A program made the translations under genes and the position numbers. The notes under the pieces were generated by a model that was given only the letters and a program-made list of their open reading frames with translations, searched no databases and had not been told where the DNA came from. Below, one piece after another: positions 1 through 7,161 of a DNA stretch of 56,657 nucleotides (the first letter of the stretch is position 1; every line of letters begins with the position of its first letter). The stretch covers positions 1 through 56,657 of IMG/VR virus record IMGVR_UViG_3300047323_000160. One strand, given 5' to 3'. This DNA is from a virus.

Positions 1-525
1 GTCGATCCCGACGTGGATGATCAGGTCGACATCTGCGGGATTGACCGTGCCCACCCAGGCGTCAAGGATCTCCTTGATCGTTGCCCGCAGCGCATCTTTC
101 GAGCCGTGCCAGGGCACCATCAGGACGCTGTGGTCGCAATACCAGTGACCGACGCGCTCAGTGATGATATCCACGTTCTCAATCTCGTTGAGGGTCTGGA
201 CCGCGTTGCCGAGCTCCGTCGTGTCGCGATCCTTCAGGTCATGGTTGCCTGGGATGCCGCGAAAGAACACGTCGTCTGCGAGCTGGGAGATGGTCTTGTA
301 GAGCGGATTGAACACCTCCGGGTCCATCGACCCGCGGGTGTGCAGGAAATCACCTGCGATGTAGACCGTGTCGCCGCCGAGGCTCTGAAGCTCGATGACC
401 GCGCGCTCGATCTCGTCCAGCGTGATCTTCAGTCGCGAGTTCATGCCGTCCGGCAGCTTGGTCGAGAAGTTGCTCCAGGCGTGGGCGTGAATATCGGACA
501 GGATGAGATAGGGCCACTTGGCCAT
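1..525 (-). CDS. Calcineurin-like metallophosphoesterase, 3' end missing (partial)
   Basis: The first 175 residues are present and the gene runs off the left edge. Two-metal phosphoesterase motifs appear in order: DIHAHAW near residue 10, GDFLHTRG near 59 and GNHD near 94. This is the layout of the SbcD/Mre11 nuclease subunit and related phage phosphoesterases. The later His motifs would lie outside the window. The ATG at 525 directly follows the small membrane gene upstream, so the two are co-transcribed. Given the recombination and replication genes nearby, a nuclease role is plausible, but a 2',3'-cyclic phosphodiesterase or protein phosphatase cannot be excluded without the missing C-terminus. 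The family call is confident; the substrate is unknown. Confidence 0.75.
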   Translation of the reverse strand, partial: MAKWPYLILSDIHAHAWSNFSTKLPDGMNSRLKITLDEIERAVIELQSLGGDTVYIAGDFLHTRGSMDPEVFNPLYKTISQLADDVFFRGIPGNHDLKDRDTTELGNAVQTLNEIENVDIITERVGHWYCDHSVLMVPWHGSKDALRATIKEILDAWVGTVNPADVDLIIHVGID

Positions 526-633
526 TTAGAACCCCACTAGACGTTTGATGACGAGGAACAGTCCGAGGCCCAGCGCCCAGAGCAGCAGGGTCTCGGTGAG
601 CGCGCGGCGGTAGCTGCCGCGGCCCTTCTTCAA
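526..633 (-). CDS. Small single-pass membrane protein, TTG start (35 aa)
   Basis: This short frame starts with a TTG that overlaps the TGA stop of the preceding gene (TTGA), and its TAA lies directly before the ATG of the phosphoesterase. The product has a basic N-terminus (MKKGRGSYRR) followed by one hydrophobic helix of about 18 residues (LLLWALGLGLFLVI) and a KRLVGF tail. The same TTGA coupling is used for the membrane protein at 7162-7422, which supports it being real. No family is recognised. Its role is unknown; small one-helix phage proteins can be lysis accessories or membrane anchors. Confidence 0.5.
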   Translation of the reverse strand: MKKGRGSYRRALTETLLLWALGLGLFLVIKRLVGF

Positions 634-971
634 GCCGCAGCGCCCGGCATCTTCAGATGCCGCACGTCAACCACGCGGTTGACACTGAGCATGTCGACCA
701 GCTTGTTGTATCTGCCCGTCAATTCGGCAAACTCCTTGAGGAGCGCAGCCGTCGGGTCACCGTTGCCGCGGATGTAGAGCTTGCCGAAGACTTCCGTCCG
801 GACCTTCGCGACAGAGCTCTTGGATAGATCCCCTGAGACCATCGCTGCGATGCGGGTATCATCGAAGCCGTCCTTGTATTCGCACAAACCTTCGCCAGCC
901 GGTGAAGTGTGCTCCTTCAGCAAGTCGATGACGGCGGCCGTCTCCTTGAGGGTGATATGTCTTGCGCCCAT
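630..971 (-). CDS. Hypothetical protein, 113 aa
   Basis: No family is recognised. The start is placed at the ATG at 971 because AGGAGAAG lies 5 bases upstream. Longer in-frame extensions would run through the MazG-like gene in another frame and are low-complexity. The product has an N-terminal segment rich in K and E (residues 1-40) and a C-terminal helical part. It lies in the same leftward unit as the MazG-like gene and is followed by the overlapping small membrane gene. Confidence 0.6.
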   Translation of the reverse strand: MGARHITLKETAAVIDLLKEHTSPAGEGLCEYKDGFDDTRIAAMVSGDLSKSSVAKVRTEVFGKLYIRGNGDPTAALLKEFAELTGRYNKLVDMLSVNRVVDVRHLKMPGAAA

Positions 972-1008
972 AGAACTTCTCCTGTGCTGGGGTGGTGAAT
1001 TGAAATCG

Positions 1009-1383
1009 TTAAGCTGCGGACACCTTGACGGCGGTGAAGAACTTCGCGTCGTGCTTGGCGCGGCACTCGTCCCGCTTCTCGAGGACGCGGGCGAGCTCCT
1101 TGAGCGTCTCCTCCTCGGCGTCGATCTTGTGGGCGCTGGCCAAGCTAAGAAGCGTGCATTGCACGCCCGCGATCTCTTGCGGGACGTCGCCGATCTTGCG
1201 ATCGCGGTATTCGTGGGCGAGCAGGGCACAGGCGTCGGCGTAGGGTAGGCGGGCTGCACGGACGAGCTCGCAGGCCTCTTCGAAGAAGCGAAGCGCGCGC
1301 TCGCGCTGGTCGTCGACGTTGCGCTCGCCAAAGACGATCTTGCCGGTCTCGACCGCGTGCTTTTGAAGCTCTCGCAGGTGCAT
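1009..1383 (-). CDS. MazG-like nucleotide pyrophosphohydrolase
   Basis: The 124-residue product resembles the all-alpha NTP pyrophosphatases often annotated in phages as dATP/dGTP diphosphohydrolases. The visible signature is RFFEEACELVRAA (about residues 31-43), where the paired glutamates bind Mg2+. It is followed by the IGDVPQEIAGVQCTLLSLA segment (about 63-81), whose E and later D residues complete the helical metal site. Such enzymes cleave (d)NTPs to (d)NMP and pyrophosphate, adjusting the nucleotide pool or removing modified nucleotides. It is first in its unit; a dyad operator and a CTATAT promoter lie directly upstream (1404-1444). Confidence 0.65.
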   Translation of the reverse strand: MHLRELQKHAVETGKIVFGERNVDDQRERALRFFEEACELVRAARLPYADACALLAHEYRDRKIGDVPQEIAGVQCTLLSLASAHKIDAEEETLKELARVLEKRDECRAKHDAKFFTAVKVSAA

Positions 1384-1403
1384 CGCTCTAATCTCTCTGT
1401 GTT

Positions 1404-1415
1404 GTCAGTGCTGAC
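1404..1415. promoter_or_regulatory. Dyad operator GTCAG-TG-CTGAC (exact)
   Basis: Exact copy of the phage-wide 12-bp dyad. It lies about 20 bp upstream of the MazG-like gene and overlaps the expected transcription start of the CTATAT promoter at 1420-1444, where a bound repressor would block initiation. The TTA-flanked side faces away from the gene, unlike at most sites. Confidence 0.6.
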
Positions 1416-1419
1416 TTAC

Positions 1420-1444
1420 ATATAGACGCGTCGAAACTGGATTG
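1420..1444 (-). promoter_or_regulatory. Candidate leftward promoter, CAATCC-N13-CTATAT
   Basis: Read on the minus strand, CAATCC (1444-1439) is followed after 13 bp by CTATAT (1425-1420), the alphaproteobacterial -10 form. It drives the MazG-like unit. The box matches six other candidates in the window. The upstream 18 bp (1437-1454) is repeated exactly at 8050-8067. Confidence 0.4.
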
Positions 1445-1454
1445 CGCGTGGAAT
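1437..1454. repeat. 18-bp repeat shared with 8050-8067
   Basis: CTGGATTGCGCGTGGAAT occurs here and, identically, at 8050-8067. Both copies sit just upstream of a CTATAT/CTATAG -10 box and a dyad operator, and both include the CAATCC box. This suggests a shared promoter-upstream element. Confidence 0.7.
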
Positions 1455-1458
1455 CTCG

Positions 1459-1863
1459 CTAGATTTTCGACTTACCGACCTGGCGCCGGAAGAACTGGAG
1501 CGGCAGATAGCGCTGCAAGGAGCCGCCGCGGCTGGCGTAGTTGTAGACCGCGGCCTCGGAGAAGAATTTGTCCAGCGTGGTCATATACTTGTCGCCTGTG
1601 CCCTTATCGAGCACGCCGACGAACTTGATGCCGTTGGCGCGGCAATTGATCAGGTCTTCCTCGTCGATCGCCCAGCAGGCCTTGCCCTTGCGGATTGCAG
1701 TTGAGATATCGGGCTCACCCTGAAGGAAGATGCCATGGTGCCGCTTCGCGCTGTTGCGCCAGGCCATGTAGAACTGCGCACCATCGGCGTTGGTGTAGTA
1801 GGCGCCGTAGGTGCGCCTACCTTTTTTGTTCAACAGGACGGAAAGGGAGGACTGTTGCGGCAT
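1459..1863 (-). CDS. Hypothetical protein, 134 aa
   Basis: No family is recognised. The product is soluble, basic at both ends, with a central acidic stretch (CWAIDEEDLINC near residues 62-73) and a C-terminal RRQVGKSKI. The start at 1863 overlaps the end of the ASCH gene by 47 nt in another frame. A later TTG (residue 11) is possible, but neither has a strong ribosome binding site. It appears to be translated from the same leftward mRNA as the ASCH gene. Confidence 0.5.
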   Translation of the reverse strand: MPQQSSLSVLLNKKGRRTYGAYYTNADGAQFYMAWRNSAKRHHGIFLQGEPDISTAIRKGKACWAIDEEDLINCRANGIKFVGVLDKGTGDKYMTTLDKFFSEAAVYNYASRGGSLQRYLPLQFFRRQVGKSKI

Positions 1864-2281
1864 TGAGGTTCCAAATGCCCTGCTGGCCTCTGACCGGCAC
1901 GGGCTCGTCTAGGACTTCGGGATCGCGGGTGCGCCAGCAATAGCGGCCCGGCTTGTAGTCGCCGTAGAGCAGCTCCTCTTCGGTCGTGTCCTCGATGTCC
2001 TCTTCGGTGATGATGTCCGACGAGTGGATCAGGACCGAGCCGAGCAGGCAGCCGTTCGGCATATCCTCGAGTTTGTCCGGCAGGCCGGTCTGGCGGTAGT
2101 ATTCCTGGAATTGCTCCTGGGCGAACACTAGCCGCTGCGCTGGCGTGATGACCTTGGTCGAGGCAATGTAGAGCCGCTGCCCGACGATCGCCGGCGGGCA
2201 GGGGAAGGGTCTGGTCTCGTTCATCTTGAAGCCGTTGACCAGGAGGATGGCATACGGATTCCAGATCGAAAGCACCTTCAT
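1817..2281 (-). CDS. ASCH/PUA-like domain protein
   Basis: The 154-residue product begins with LSIWNPYAILLVNGFKMNE and ends with GRYCWRTRD...PVPVRGQQGIWN, the two conserved strands and pocket of the ASCH (PUA-like) fold. The family binds RNA or modified nucleosides, and some members are amidohydrolases. ATG 2281 is chosen because AAGGGTGA precedes it and the domain starts there; the open frame to 2389 would cross the leader. The leader carries an element at 2298-2316 that is shared with the repressor-repC region. Confidence 0.75.
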   Translation of the reverse strand: MKVLSIWNPYAILLVNGFKMNETRPFPCPPAIVGQRLYIASTKVITPAQRLVFAQEQFQEYYRQTGLPDKLEDMPNGCLLGSVLIHSSDIITEEDIEDTTEEELLYGDYKPGRYCWRTRDPEVLDEPVPVRGQQGIWNLNAATVLPFRPVEQKR

Positions 2282-2297
2282 CAGTTCACCCTTATCC

Positions 2298-2316
2298 ACT
2301 TCGCGAAAACCTGTTC
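2298..2316. promoter_or_regulatory. Leader element shared with 19281-19298
   Basis: ACTTCGCGAAAACCTGTTC here matches ACTTCGCGAAACCTGTTC at 19281-19298 except for one extra A. Both contain the TTCGCGAA palindrome and lie in short leaders of minus-strand genes. This may be a binding site of a second regulator. Confidence 0.4.
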
Positions 2317-2348
2317 GCTTATGCGGTTCGGACTGATTTGGGAAGGGC

Positions 2349-2588
2349 TCAGCCGAAGCCGTCCCTGATGTCCTCTGTTCCATCTGCAAGGATCTCCACG
2401 TCCTCTAGCCGCGTGACGCCCGGCATGCGGTTCTTCATGTCGAGCGGGTCCCACTTGATCTGGGCGCCCTCGGCGATCGCCGATTTTGCGATCGCTTTAG
2501 CCTGGTCAAGGTCAGCGGCCTCGATCGAGAAGTCGCCATGTTGCACGACCCTCGTCCAGCGTTTGACCCTGACCAGAAATAGCGGCAT
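2349..2588 (-). CDS. Small hypothetical protein, 79 aa
   Basis: Its ATG overlaps the stop of the RecA gene (TGATG), so it is translationally coupled. The product is acidic and soluble, with an N-terminal strand (MPLFLVRVKRW) and a helix rich in Ala and Asp (AADLDQAKAIAKSAIAEG). This pattern is seen in small phage proteins next to recombinases. No family is recognised. Coupling to RecA suggests a recombination accessory, but that is only inference from position. Confidence 0.55.
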   Translation of the reverse strand: MPLFLVRVKRWTRVVQHGDFSIEAADLDQAKAIAKSAIAEGAQIKWDPLDMKNRMPGVTRLEDVEILADGTEDIRDGFG

Positions 2589-3700
2589 CAGGCGGCGATA
2601 TCCTCGGGCTTGGCGTCTTCGTCTTCACCCGGCATTTCGGCCGCAGACATCACTGGCGGCTCGTATGCAGCCGGCAGCAGTGCGGAGAGCTCGCCGAACG
2701 CCTTGCGACCCTCGATGTCGCGCGCCAGCTTATCCTTGTCGATCAGCGTGCCGTTCCAGTCGACCTTGCCGGCATTGCTGCCGCCGCCGACCTTGAGGAT
2801 CTTCTCGCGGACGAGGAAGTCGATGGTCGACCGTTCGACGTCGAAGCGGCCGGAGCCGTCAGCCTGGAACATGAAGCGCCACTCGGCCTTGCGGAACGGG
2901 CGGGCGACCTTGTTCTTGATCACGCCGGCGCTGATCTGCATGCCGAGCACTTCCTTGGTCGTCTTGTTGACGATCTTGGATGCGGCGCCAAGCATGATGC
3001 GGATCGAGGCATAGAACTTCGGGGCCTCGCCGCCGGGTGTCGTGCGGGGGTCGCCATACATCACGCCCAGCTTCATGCGGATCTGGTTGAGGAAGATCGC
3101 GCAGATGCCGAGCTCCTCGACGTAGAGGTTGAAGGCCGGCATCGAGCCCGACGTGGCGCGCGCGAGCGCGGTGTTGTCGTGCATGTTGCGACCGTCCAGA
3201 CCCTTCTCCTTGCCGGTCTTGGCATCGATCAGCACCGACTGTGGCACCATCGAGGCGAGGCTGTCGTAGACGAAGCAAAGCGGGGCGTCCTTCGGGATCA
3301 GGTTGTTCTCGCGGACGTGCTTGGCGACGGCGACGGTCATCGTCAACGCCTCTTCGTAGGTGCGCGGCTTCTTGTAGAAGAACTTGCCGCGAGTGATGTC
3401 GAGGCCGATTTTGGCGCCCTGTTTCTCATCGAACGAGTGCTCATGGTCGCAGAAAAAGGCGATGCCGCCCATCTTCTGGGCCGCAGCCATTGCGTAGGTC
3501 GCGATCGCGGTCTTGCCGGCGGAGGCGGGGCCGGCCAGCTCGACGATGCGGCCGACGGGCAGCCCGCCACCCCACTGGTTCGATAGGGCGTAGTTGAACT
3601 CCGGATAGCCGGTGTCGAGGAACTGGGTGACGGTCGCGGACTCGTCGTTGCCCCCGATCAGTGCTTCGAGGGACTTTGCGATTTCTTTAGCGGATGCCAT
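2588..3700 (-). CDS. recA: RecA/UvsX-family recombinase
   Basis: This 370-residue strand-exchange ATPase should form filaments on ssDNA during recombination-dependent replication and repair. Walker A is GPASAGKT (57-64), with the RecA-type DHEHS at 86-90 (DAEHALD in RecA) and Walker B LCFVYDS (142-148). FLNQIR and the loop-2 TTPGGEAPKFYASIRI, which contacts DNA in RecA, follow. The C-terminal ~60 residues are acidic, as in bacterial RecA. It is encoded downstream of SSB, the FEN-type exonuclease and a 202-aa protein, a typical phage replication-recombination cluster. Identification is secure at the family level; whether it is of host or phage lineage needs a tree. Confidence 0.9.
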   Translation of the reverse strand: MASAKEIAKSLEALIGGNDESATVTQFLDTGYPEFNYALSNQWGGGLPVGRIVELAGPASAGKTAIATYAMAAAQKMGGIAFFCDHEHSFDEKQGAKIGLDITRGKFFYKKPRTYEEALTMTVAVAKHVRENNLIPKDAPLCFVYDSLASMVPQSVLIDAKTGKEKGLDGRNMHDNTALARATSGSMPAFNLYVEELGICAIFLNQIRMKLGVMYGDPRTTPGGEAPKFYASIRIMLGAASKIVNKTTKEVLGMQISAGVIKNKVARPFRKAEWRFMFQADGSGRFDVERSTIDFLVREKILKVGGGSNAGKVDWNGTLIDKDKLARDIEGRKAFGELSALLPAAYEPPVMSAAEMPGEDEDAKPEDIAA

Positions 3701-3708
3701 GTTCTCTC

Positions 3709-4317
3709 CTATTCGGCTTCCAGAAAACCGGCGTCCTTGATGTAGCCGGTGTGGTCGGGTTTCTCGGTCGGTTCGTCGCCTGCGGCGCGCGGAGCTTCTG
3801 TCTCGACCCAGACGGGTTCTTTGGTGCCGACCAGGCGCCCGGTGGGCTTGCGCCAGTTCTTCGGCGGCCTGGTCGGATCGGGTTCTGTCGGCGCGACTTC
3901 GAACATTGCGGCGGTCTTGGGCGGCGGAGGCGCCTCGTCGAGCGCTGCGATCGCCGCGAGCTCCTCGTCTTCGTCCGTCTGGGGCTGTGGGACTGACGGC
4001 GTCGTGGAAACGACCGCGGTCACCGAACCGTTGATGATCTTGTCCGCCGGGATGACGAGGTTGGGCGCGAGAACGATGTCACCCGGCGCGACCGGCGGTG
4101 CAGACAGCGAGAACACCGAGCGCTTGGCCTTGCCGAGATCGGCGATCATGTCGTTGACGCGGGCGTGCAGGTAGGCGGCGAGCTTGGTCTGCGCCTCAGC
4201 GTCGAGGACGTCCGACATGCGCTTGCCGTCGCGCGCGAGCATCTGCATCGCCTTGTCGATCTTGCCGACGTGGCCCTCGAGGATGGCGGTTTGCTGGTCG
4301 GCGGGTAGCTTGGGCAT
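3709..4317 (-). CDS. Hypothetical protein with acidic, Pro-rich linker, 202 aa
   Basis: No family is recognised. Residues 1-75 form a predicted helical domain (LPADQQTAILEGHVGKIDKA... AAYLHARVNDMIADLG). Residues 110-200 are an acidic linker rich in Pro, Thr and Glu, with PPPPK and repeated short charged tracts. It starts where the exonuclease gene ends (4317) and precedes recA by 8 nt. The position between exonuclease and RecA suggests a recombination accessory or scaffold, but no motif shows this. Confidence 0.6.
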   Translation of the reverse strand: MPKLPADQQTAILEGHVGKIDKAMQMLARDGKRMSDVLDAEAQTKLAAYLHARVNDMIADLGKAKRSVFSLSAPPVAPGDIVLAPNLVIPADKIINGSVTAVVSTTPSVPQPQTDEDEELAAIAALDEAPPPPKTAAMFEVAPTEPDPTRPPKNWRKPTGRLVGTKEPVWVETEAPRAAGDEPTEKPDHTGYIKDAGFLEAE

Positions 4318-5330
4318 CAGGCAGCAGCTTTCAGGGCGGGTTGAGGCATGAAGGGCTGAAGCCAGCCCTCCAGATCACTAGTGATCGAGTTGAACAGCAT
4401 GTCCTTGCAGAAGGTCTCGAACGCGATCGGGTCGAGGGGCTCCTGTTCGGACTTGAGCGCGATCACGCCCGGCCGCTCGACCGTGCGCAGATCCATCAGG
4501 CGCATGTTGCGCCGGAAGATCTCCTGTTTCTCGTCGCTCTCCGCGAAGTCGCGCAGGTTCTTGGGCAGCTTCGCGGTGTCGATCGATTTGTCCGCGCACT
4601 GGTTGATGAAGGAGGCGAACGACCCATACGCATGAACGAAGTCGATCGCCCCTTTGGGCCCGATCTTGCCGACACCGGGGATATTATCCGAGGTGTCGCC
4701 CATCAGGCACTTCATCTCCAACCAGGCGCGCGGCGAGGGAACGCCAACCCATCCCTCGATTGCTTTGCCGTCCTTGACGACGGTGATGTCCTTTTTGTCC
4801 GGGTCCCAACCCAGCTTCTCCGACAGCGTCTTGAGCGTCAGCCGATAGTCGCGGACCGGGTCGATCCAGGCGACATTGGACGAGATCAACTGCACCCAGT
4901 CCTTGTCGCCGGAGATCAGCACGCCGCGCTTGCCGGTCGTTTGCAGGCGCTCGGTGATCATGCCGGCGAGATCGTCGGCCTCGTAGTTGAGGGCCTCCAT
5001 CTGCTTGATGCCAAGGAGCTTGATCGCCTCCTTGATGTAGGGAAGCTGCTTCTTGAATTCCTTGCGGAGCTGCTCCGCCTTGAGCTCGTGGGGCTTGGTC
5101 GCGACCTTGTTGCGGTTCGCCTTGTATTCCTCGAACGCCATGCGGCGCCAGGATGCGCCGTCCCAGAGCACGACCGGCGTCAACATCGTGTAGATGGACA
5201 TCATCGGTCGCAGCGTCCGGAGCACGCCGAAAATCGCTTGTGTGGGCAGATCGCCGACGCGCAGGGCGCCGCCGTTGTTCGCGGCGTGGGCGATATTGCT
5301 GCCGTCAATGAGAAGTAGGCCGCGGCTCAT
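4317..5330 (-). CDS. 5'-3' exonuclease / flap endonuclease (PolA-N/FEN family)
   Basis: The 337-residue product matches the structure-specific 5' nucleases (T5 D15, T4 RNase H and Pol I N-domain group). It begins LLLIDGSN (metal Asp near residue 7). EYKANR follows, then the acidic NYEADD, SGDKDW and GDTSDNIPGVGKIGPKGA, the last being the helix-three-turn DNA-binding motif. It would remove RNA primers and flaps during lagging-strand synthesis, working with the ligase at 22.8 kb. ATG 5330 is chosen because GGAGACTG precedes it. It follows SSB after two hairpins (5354-5426). Confidence 0.88.
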   Translation of the reverse strand: MSRGLLLIDGSNIAHAANNGGALRVGDLPTQAIFGVLRTLRPMMSIYTMLTPVVLWDGASWRRMAFEEYKANRNKVATKPHELKAEQLRKEFKKQLPYIKEAIKLLGIKQMEALNYEADDLAGMITERLQTTGKRGVLISGDKDWVQLISSNVAWIDPVRDYRLTLKTLSEKLGWDPDKKDITVVKDGKAIEGWVGVPSPRAWLEMKCLMGDTSDNIPGVGKIGPKGAIDFVHAYGSFASFINQCADKSIDTAKLPKNLRDFAESDEKQEIFRRNMRLMDLRTVERPGVIALKSEQEPLDPIAFETFCKDMLFNSITSDLEGWLQPFMPQPALKAAA

Positions 5331-5353
5331 ATCAGTCTCCAAAGAGGGAAAGG

Positions 5354-5426
5354 GCGCCCTGGTGACGCATCGGGGGCACAGCACATCACCAGGGCGCGGT
5401 CGTCGGGGCGTTGGGGGCCGCCCCGA
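5354..5426. other. Two hairpins between SSB and exonuclease genes
   Basis: A perfect 12-bp inverted repeat (5354-5365 with 5386-5397, GCGCCCTGGTGA) is adjacent to a perfect 8-bp one (5403-5410 with 5419-5426, TCGGGGCG). There is no T-run, so these are not classic terminators. They could stabilise the ssb mRNA 3' end or partly stop leftward transcription, so that SSB exceeds the exonuclease. Confidence 0.55.
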
Positions 5427-5431
5427 ACCTC

Positions 5432-6508
5432 TTAGGAGTCGAGATCAGCCAGGAGACTGTCGATCTCGTCTGCCGGCAGATCCGAGTTGAACTCGTCCGC
5501 CTTGGAGACGGTGCTCTCGGCAGCGGCCTTCTTTTCCGCAGCAAGCTTCTCGGCAGCGGCCTTCTTCACGGCAGCAGCGTTCAACGCAGCCGCGGCCTTA
5601 TCGGCTTCCGCCTTCTTGGCAGCCTGGGCCGCCTTGAACTCGCGGAATTCGCGCAGCTCACGCTCCTCGTCGGTCTCGGCCTTGGTCTCCTCGACCACTT
5701 CCTCGACGACGGTCTCGCTCTCGGCTTCGACGAGCGCTTCGGCGACTTCCGCCACCTCGGCGTCTTCGACGACGGTCGCCGGCTTGGTCAGCAGCGCGGA
5801 ACGTGCCGGACCCGCCAGCTTCGCGATGCCGTTGACACTGACGCCGGTCACCTGGGCGATCGTGGTGAGCGCCTTGGTCTCCTCGCCGCGGAAGAAGTTG
5901 CTCTCGATCCACTCTTTCAGATTGTGGAGCTGATCCAGGACTTCCTTCTTCACCGGCTCGGACTTCGGAGCCAGCATGACGGTATACTTCGTGTCGTTCT
6001 GGCCGCGACCGCGACGCTCGACGACGAAGTCCTGACCGTCCTTGAGGTCGAGCAGATCCTTGTCGGCTTCCATGTATTCGGCGATCATGCCGGAGATCTG
6101 ACCCCAGACCGACGACTTGAGTTCGACGATCTGCGGCTCGTCCGACTTGTTCGAGCCCGAACGGACGAGAGCGTTGACGATGACCGTCTTGCTCGCCTTC
6201 CATTCCTTGATGAGCGCGATTTCCTCGTCGGAGGTTGCAGCTTCGGTCGCCTTCGCGATCGCGGTGCAGATGGGGCAGGGCTGACCGTAGACCTCGTCGT
6301 GGCAACCCACGACAGCGACAGGCCTGCCCTTCAGTTCGGTCTTGATCCAGTGAACGCCGAGATCAGCCCAGAACTGGCTGCCGTCGGGATTGGCGAGAAC
6401 GCGGATGGTGGTCTTGCCTTCGCCGAGCGAGACCGAACGGCCTGCGCGGGTGTGCTTGTTCTTCGAGGATTTCACAAGCTTGAGGAGTTCGGGGGAGAGA
6501 GTGGGCAT
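5432..6508 (-). CDS. gp32-like single-stranded DNA-binding protein
   Basis: The 358-residue product has the layout of T4 gp32. A basic N-terminus (residues 9-25, KLVKSSKNKHTRAGR) would give cooperativity. The OB-fold core carries a zinc-type cluster C69, H70, C78, C81 (CHDEVYGQPCPIC). A long Glu/Ala/Lys linker (240-330) is followed by an acidic tail ending SLLADLDS. It would coat ssDNA and recruit RecA, helicase and polymerase. The linker is unusually long and Ala-rich. The leader contains a CTATAG promoter (6584-6607) and dense TAGCG palindromes. Its 3' flank has two hairpins. Confidence 0.8.
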   Translation of the reverse strand: MPTLSPELLKLVKSSKNKHTRAGRSVSLGEGKTTIRVLANPDGSQFWADLGVHWIKTELKGRPVAVVGCHDEVYGQPCPICTAIAKATEAATSDEEIALIKEWKASKTVIVNALVRSGSNKSDEPQIVELKSSVWGQISGMIAEYMEADKDLLDLKDGQDFVVERRGRGQNDTKYTVMLAPKSEPVKKEVLDQLHNLKEWIESNFFRGEETKALTTIAQVTGVSVNGIAKLAGPARSALLTKPATVVEDAEVAEVAEALVEAESETVVEEVVEETKAETDEERELREFREFKAAQAAKKAEADKAAAALNAAAVKKAAAEKLAAEKKAAAESTVSKADEFNSDLPADEIDSLLADLDS

Positions 6509-6558
6509 TGAGGGCTTTCTGGTTGGGGTCGGTTGGGGTTCGATCGTTTGAGCCGGTC

Positions 6559-6590
6559 GCTAATTAGCGATTTCGCTATTGAGCTATAGC
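6559..6590. promoter_or_regulatory. TAGCG palindrome cluster in the ssb leader
   Basis: Overlapping palindromes CGCTAATTAGCG and TAGCGATTTCGCTA lie next to GAGCTATAGCG, giving four TAGCG/CGCTA units in 32 bp. They cover the -10 and likely start region of the ssb promoter, so they could be an operator or an RNA hairpin for autoregulation. Confidence 0.4.
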
Positions 6591-6607
6591 GTTCACGTCT
6601 CGGATTG
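6584..6607 (-). promoter_or_regulatory. Candidate ssb promoter, CAATCC-N12-CTATAG
   Basis: On the minus strand CAATCC (6607-6602) is followed after 12 bp by CTATAG (6589-6584). This is the same arrangement as at 1420-1444 and 8034-8057. There is no GTCAG-N2-CTGAC dyad here, so SSB may escape that control. Confidence 0.4.
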
Positions 6608-6631
6608 ATCGAACTTTCTTCGTCCGAGACG
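6596..6631 (-). terminator. Hairpin after the exported hydrolase gene
   Basis: A 9-bp inverted repeat, CGTCTCGGA/TCCGAGACG, with an 18-nt loop lies 9 nt past the stop of the hydrolase gene. There is no T-run, so it is at best a weak terminator. It overlaps the CAATCC box of the ssb promoter. Confidence 0.3.
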
Positions 6632-6639
6632 CGATTTCT

Positions 6640-7134
6640 TCAGGAGGCGGAGACCCAGGCGCGGATGCGGGAGCGCGGGTAGACAGCTTCGCGGACGCGG
6701 CCGTTGTGATTGCCGGAGATCACGATCGGGTTGCCGTTGGCGTCGAATCCGGAGACCACGCCGACATGCCCGCCACCGCGGCGAGACATGGTCACGATGG
6801 CGCCGACCTGCGGCGCGACGCGCTGATGCCGCTCCCAGGACAGCGCACGGTCATCGACGTCCTGTGCGCCGGTAACCTTGCGCAGGAACGCCGAGCACCA
6901 CAGCGTCGAGCGGACGCCGACCTGGCCTGCGGTCTCGCCGAGATAATTGCGGGCGCGGGAGACCACGTCGCTCGAGGCGTGGAAGAATGAGCTCCAGCTC
7001 GGGGCTTCCTGCTGGACCACGCGGGTATGGGATGCGTGGTGGTGCCGATGATGGCGCGGGCGGGCCTCGGCCATGGTTGTAAGTGCTGACTGTAACGCCA
7101 GGGCGCAGACGAGCCCCGTCAAAAGACGCTTCAC
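6640..7134 (-). CDS. Exported CHAP/NlpC-like peptidoglycan hydrolase
   Basis: The 164-residue product has a cleavable-type signal peptide (basic KR, then GLVCALALQSALTT, A-x-A near 22-24). A His-rich linker (HHRHHHASH) precedes a compact cysteine-hydrolase domain with nucleophile candidate C80 (LWCSAFL), H123 (GGGHVGVVSG) and N142/H143. This matches small CHAP-like amidases or endopeptidases that cut the peptide part of murein. The start is GTG 7134 behind GGAG. It is likely the endolysin, reaching the wall by the Sec route rather than through a holin, but a role in DNA entry or superinfection is possible. It sits about 31 kb from the spanin genes. Confidence 0.65.
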   Translation of the reverse strand: MKRLLTGLVCALALQSALTTMAEARPRHHRHHHASHTRVVQQEAPSWSSFFHASSDVVSRARNYLGETAGQVGVRSTLWCSAFLRKVTGAQDVDDRALSWERHQRVAPQVGAIVTMSRRGGGHVGVVSGFDANGNPIVISGNHNGRVREAVYPRSRIRAWVSAS

Positions 7135-7161
7135 TGTTAACTCCGTGTTTTGGTTAGGGAT

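Noticed and set aside
630-1331. A longer version of the 113-aa gene
   Set aside because: The extra N-terminus is Ser/Arg/Pro low-complexity from the other frame of the MazG-like gene; ATG 971 has a good ribosome binding site.
7076-7095. A half-matching dyad, GTAAGTGCTGAC
   Set aside because: It lies in the signal-peptide coding part of the exported hydrolase, has several mismatches in one arm, and no promoter is next to it.
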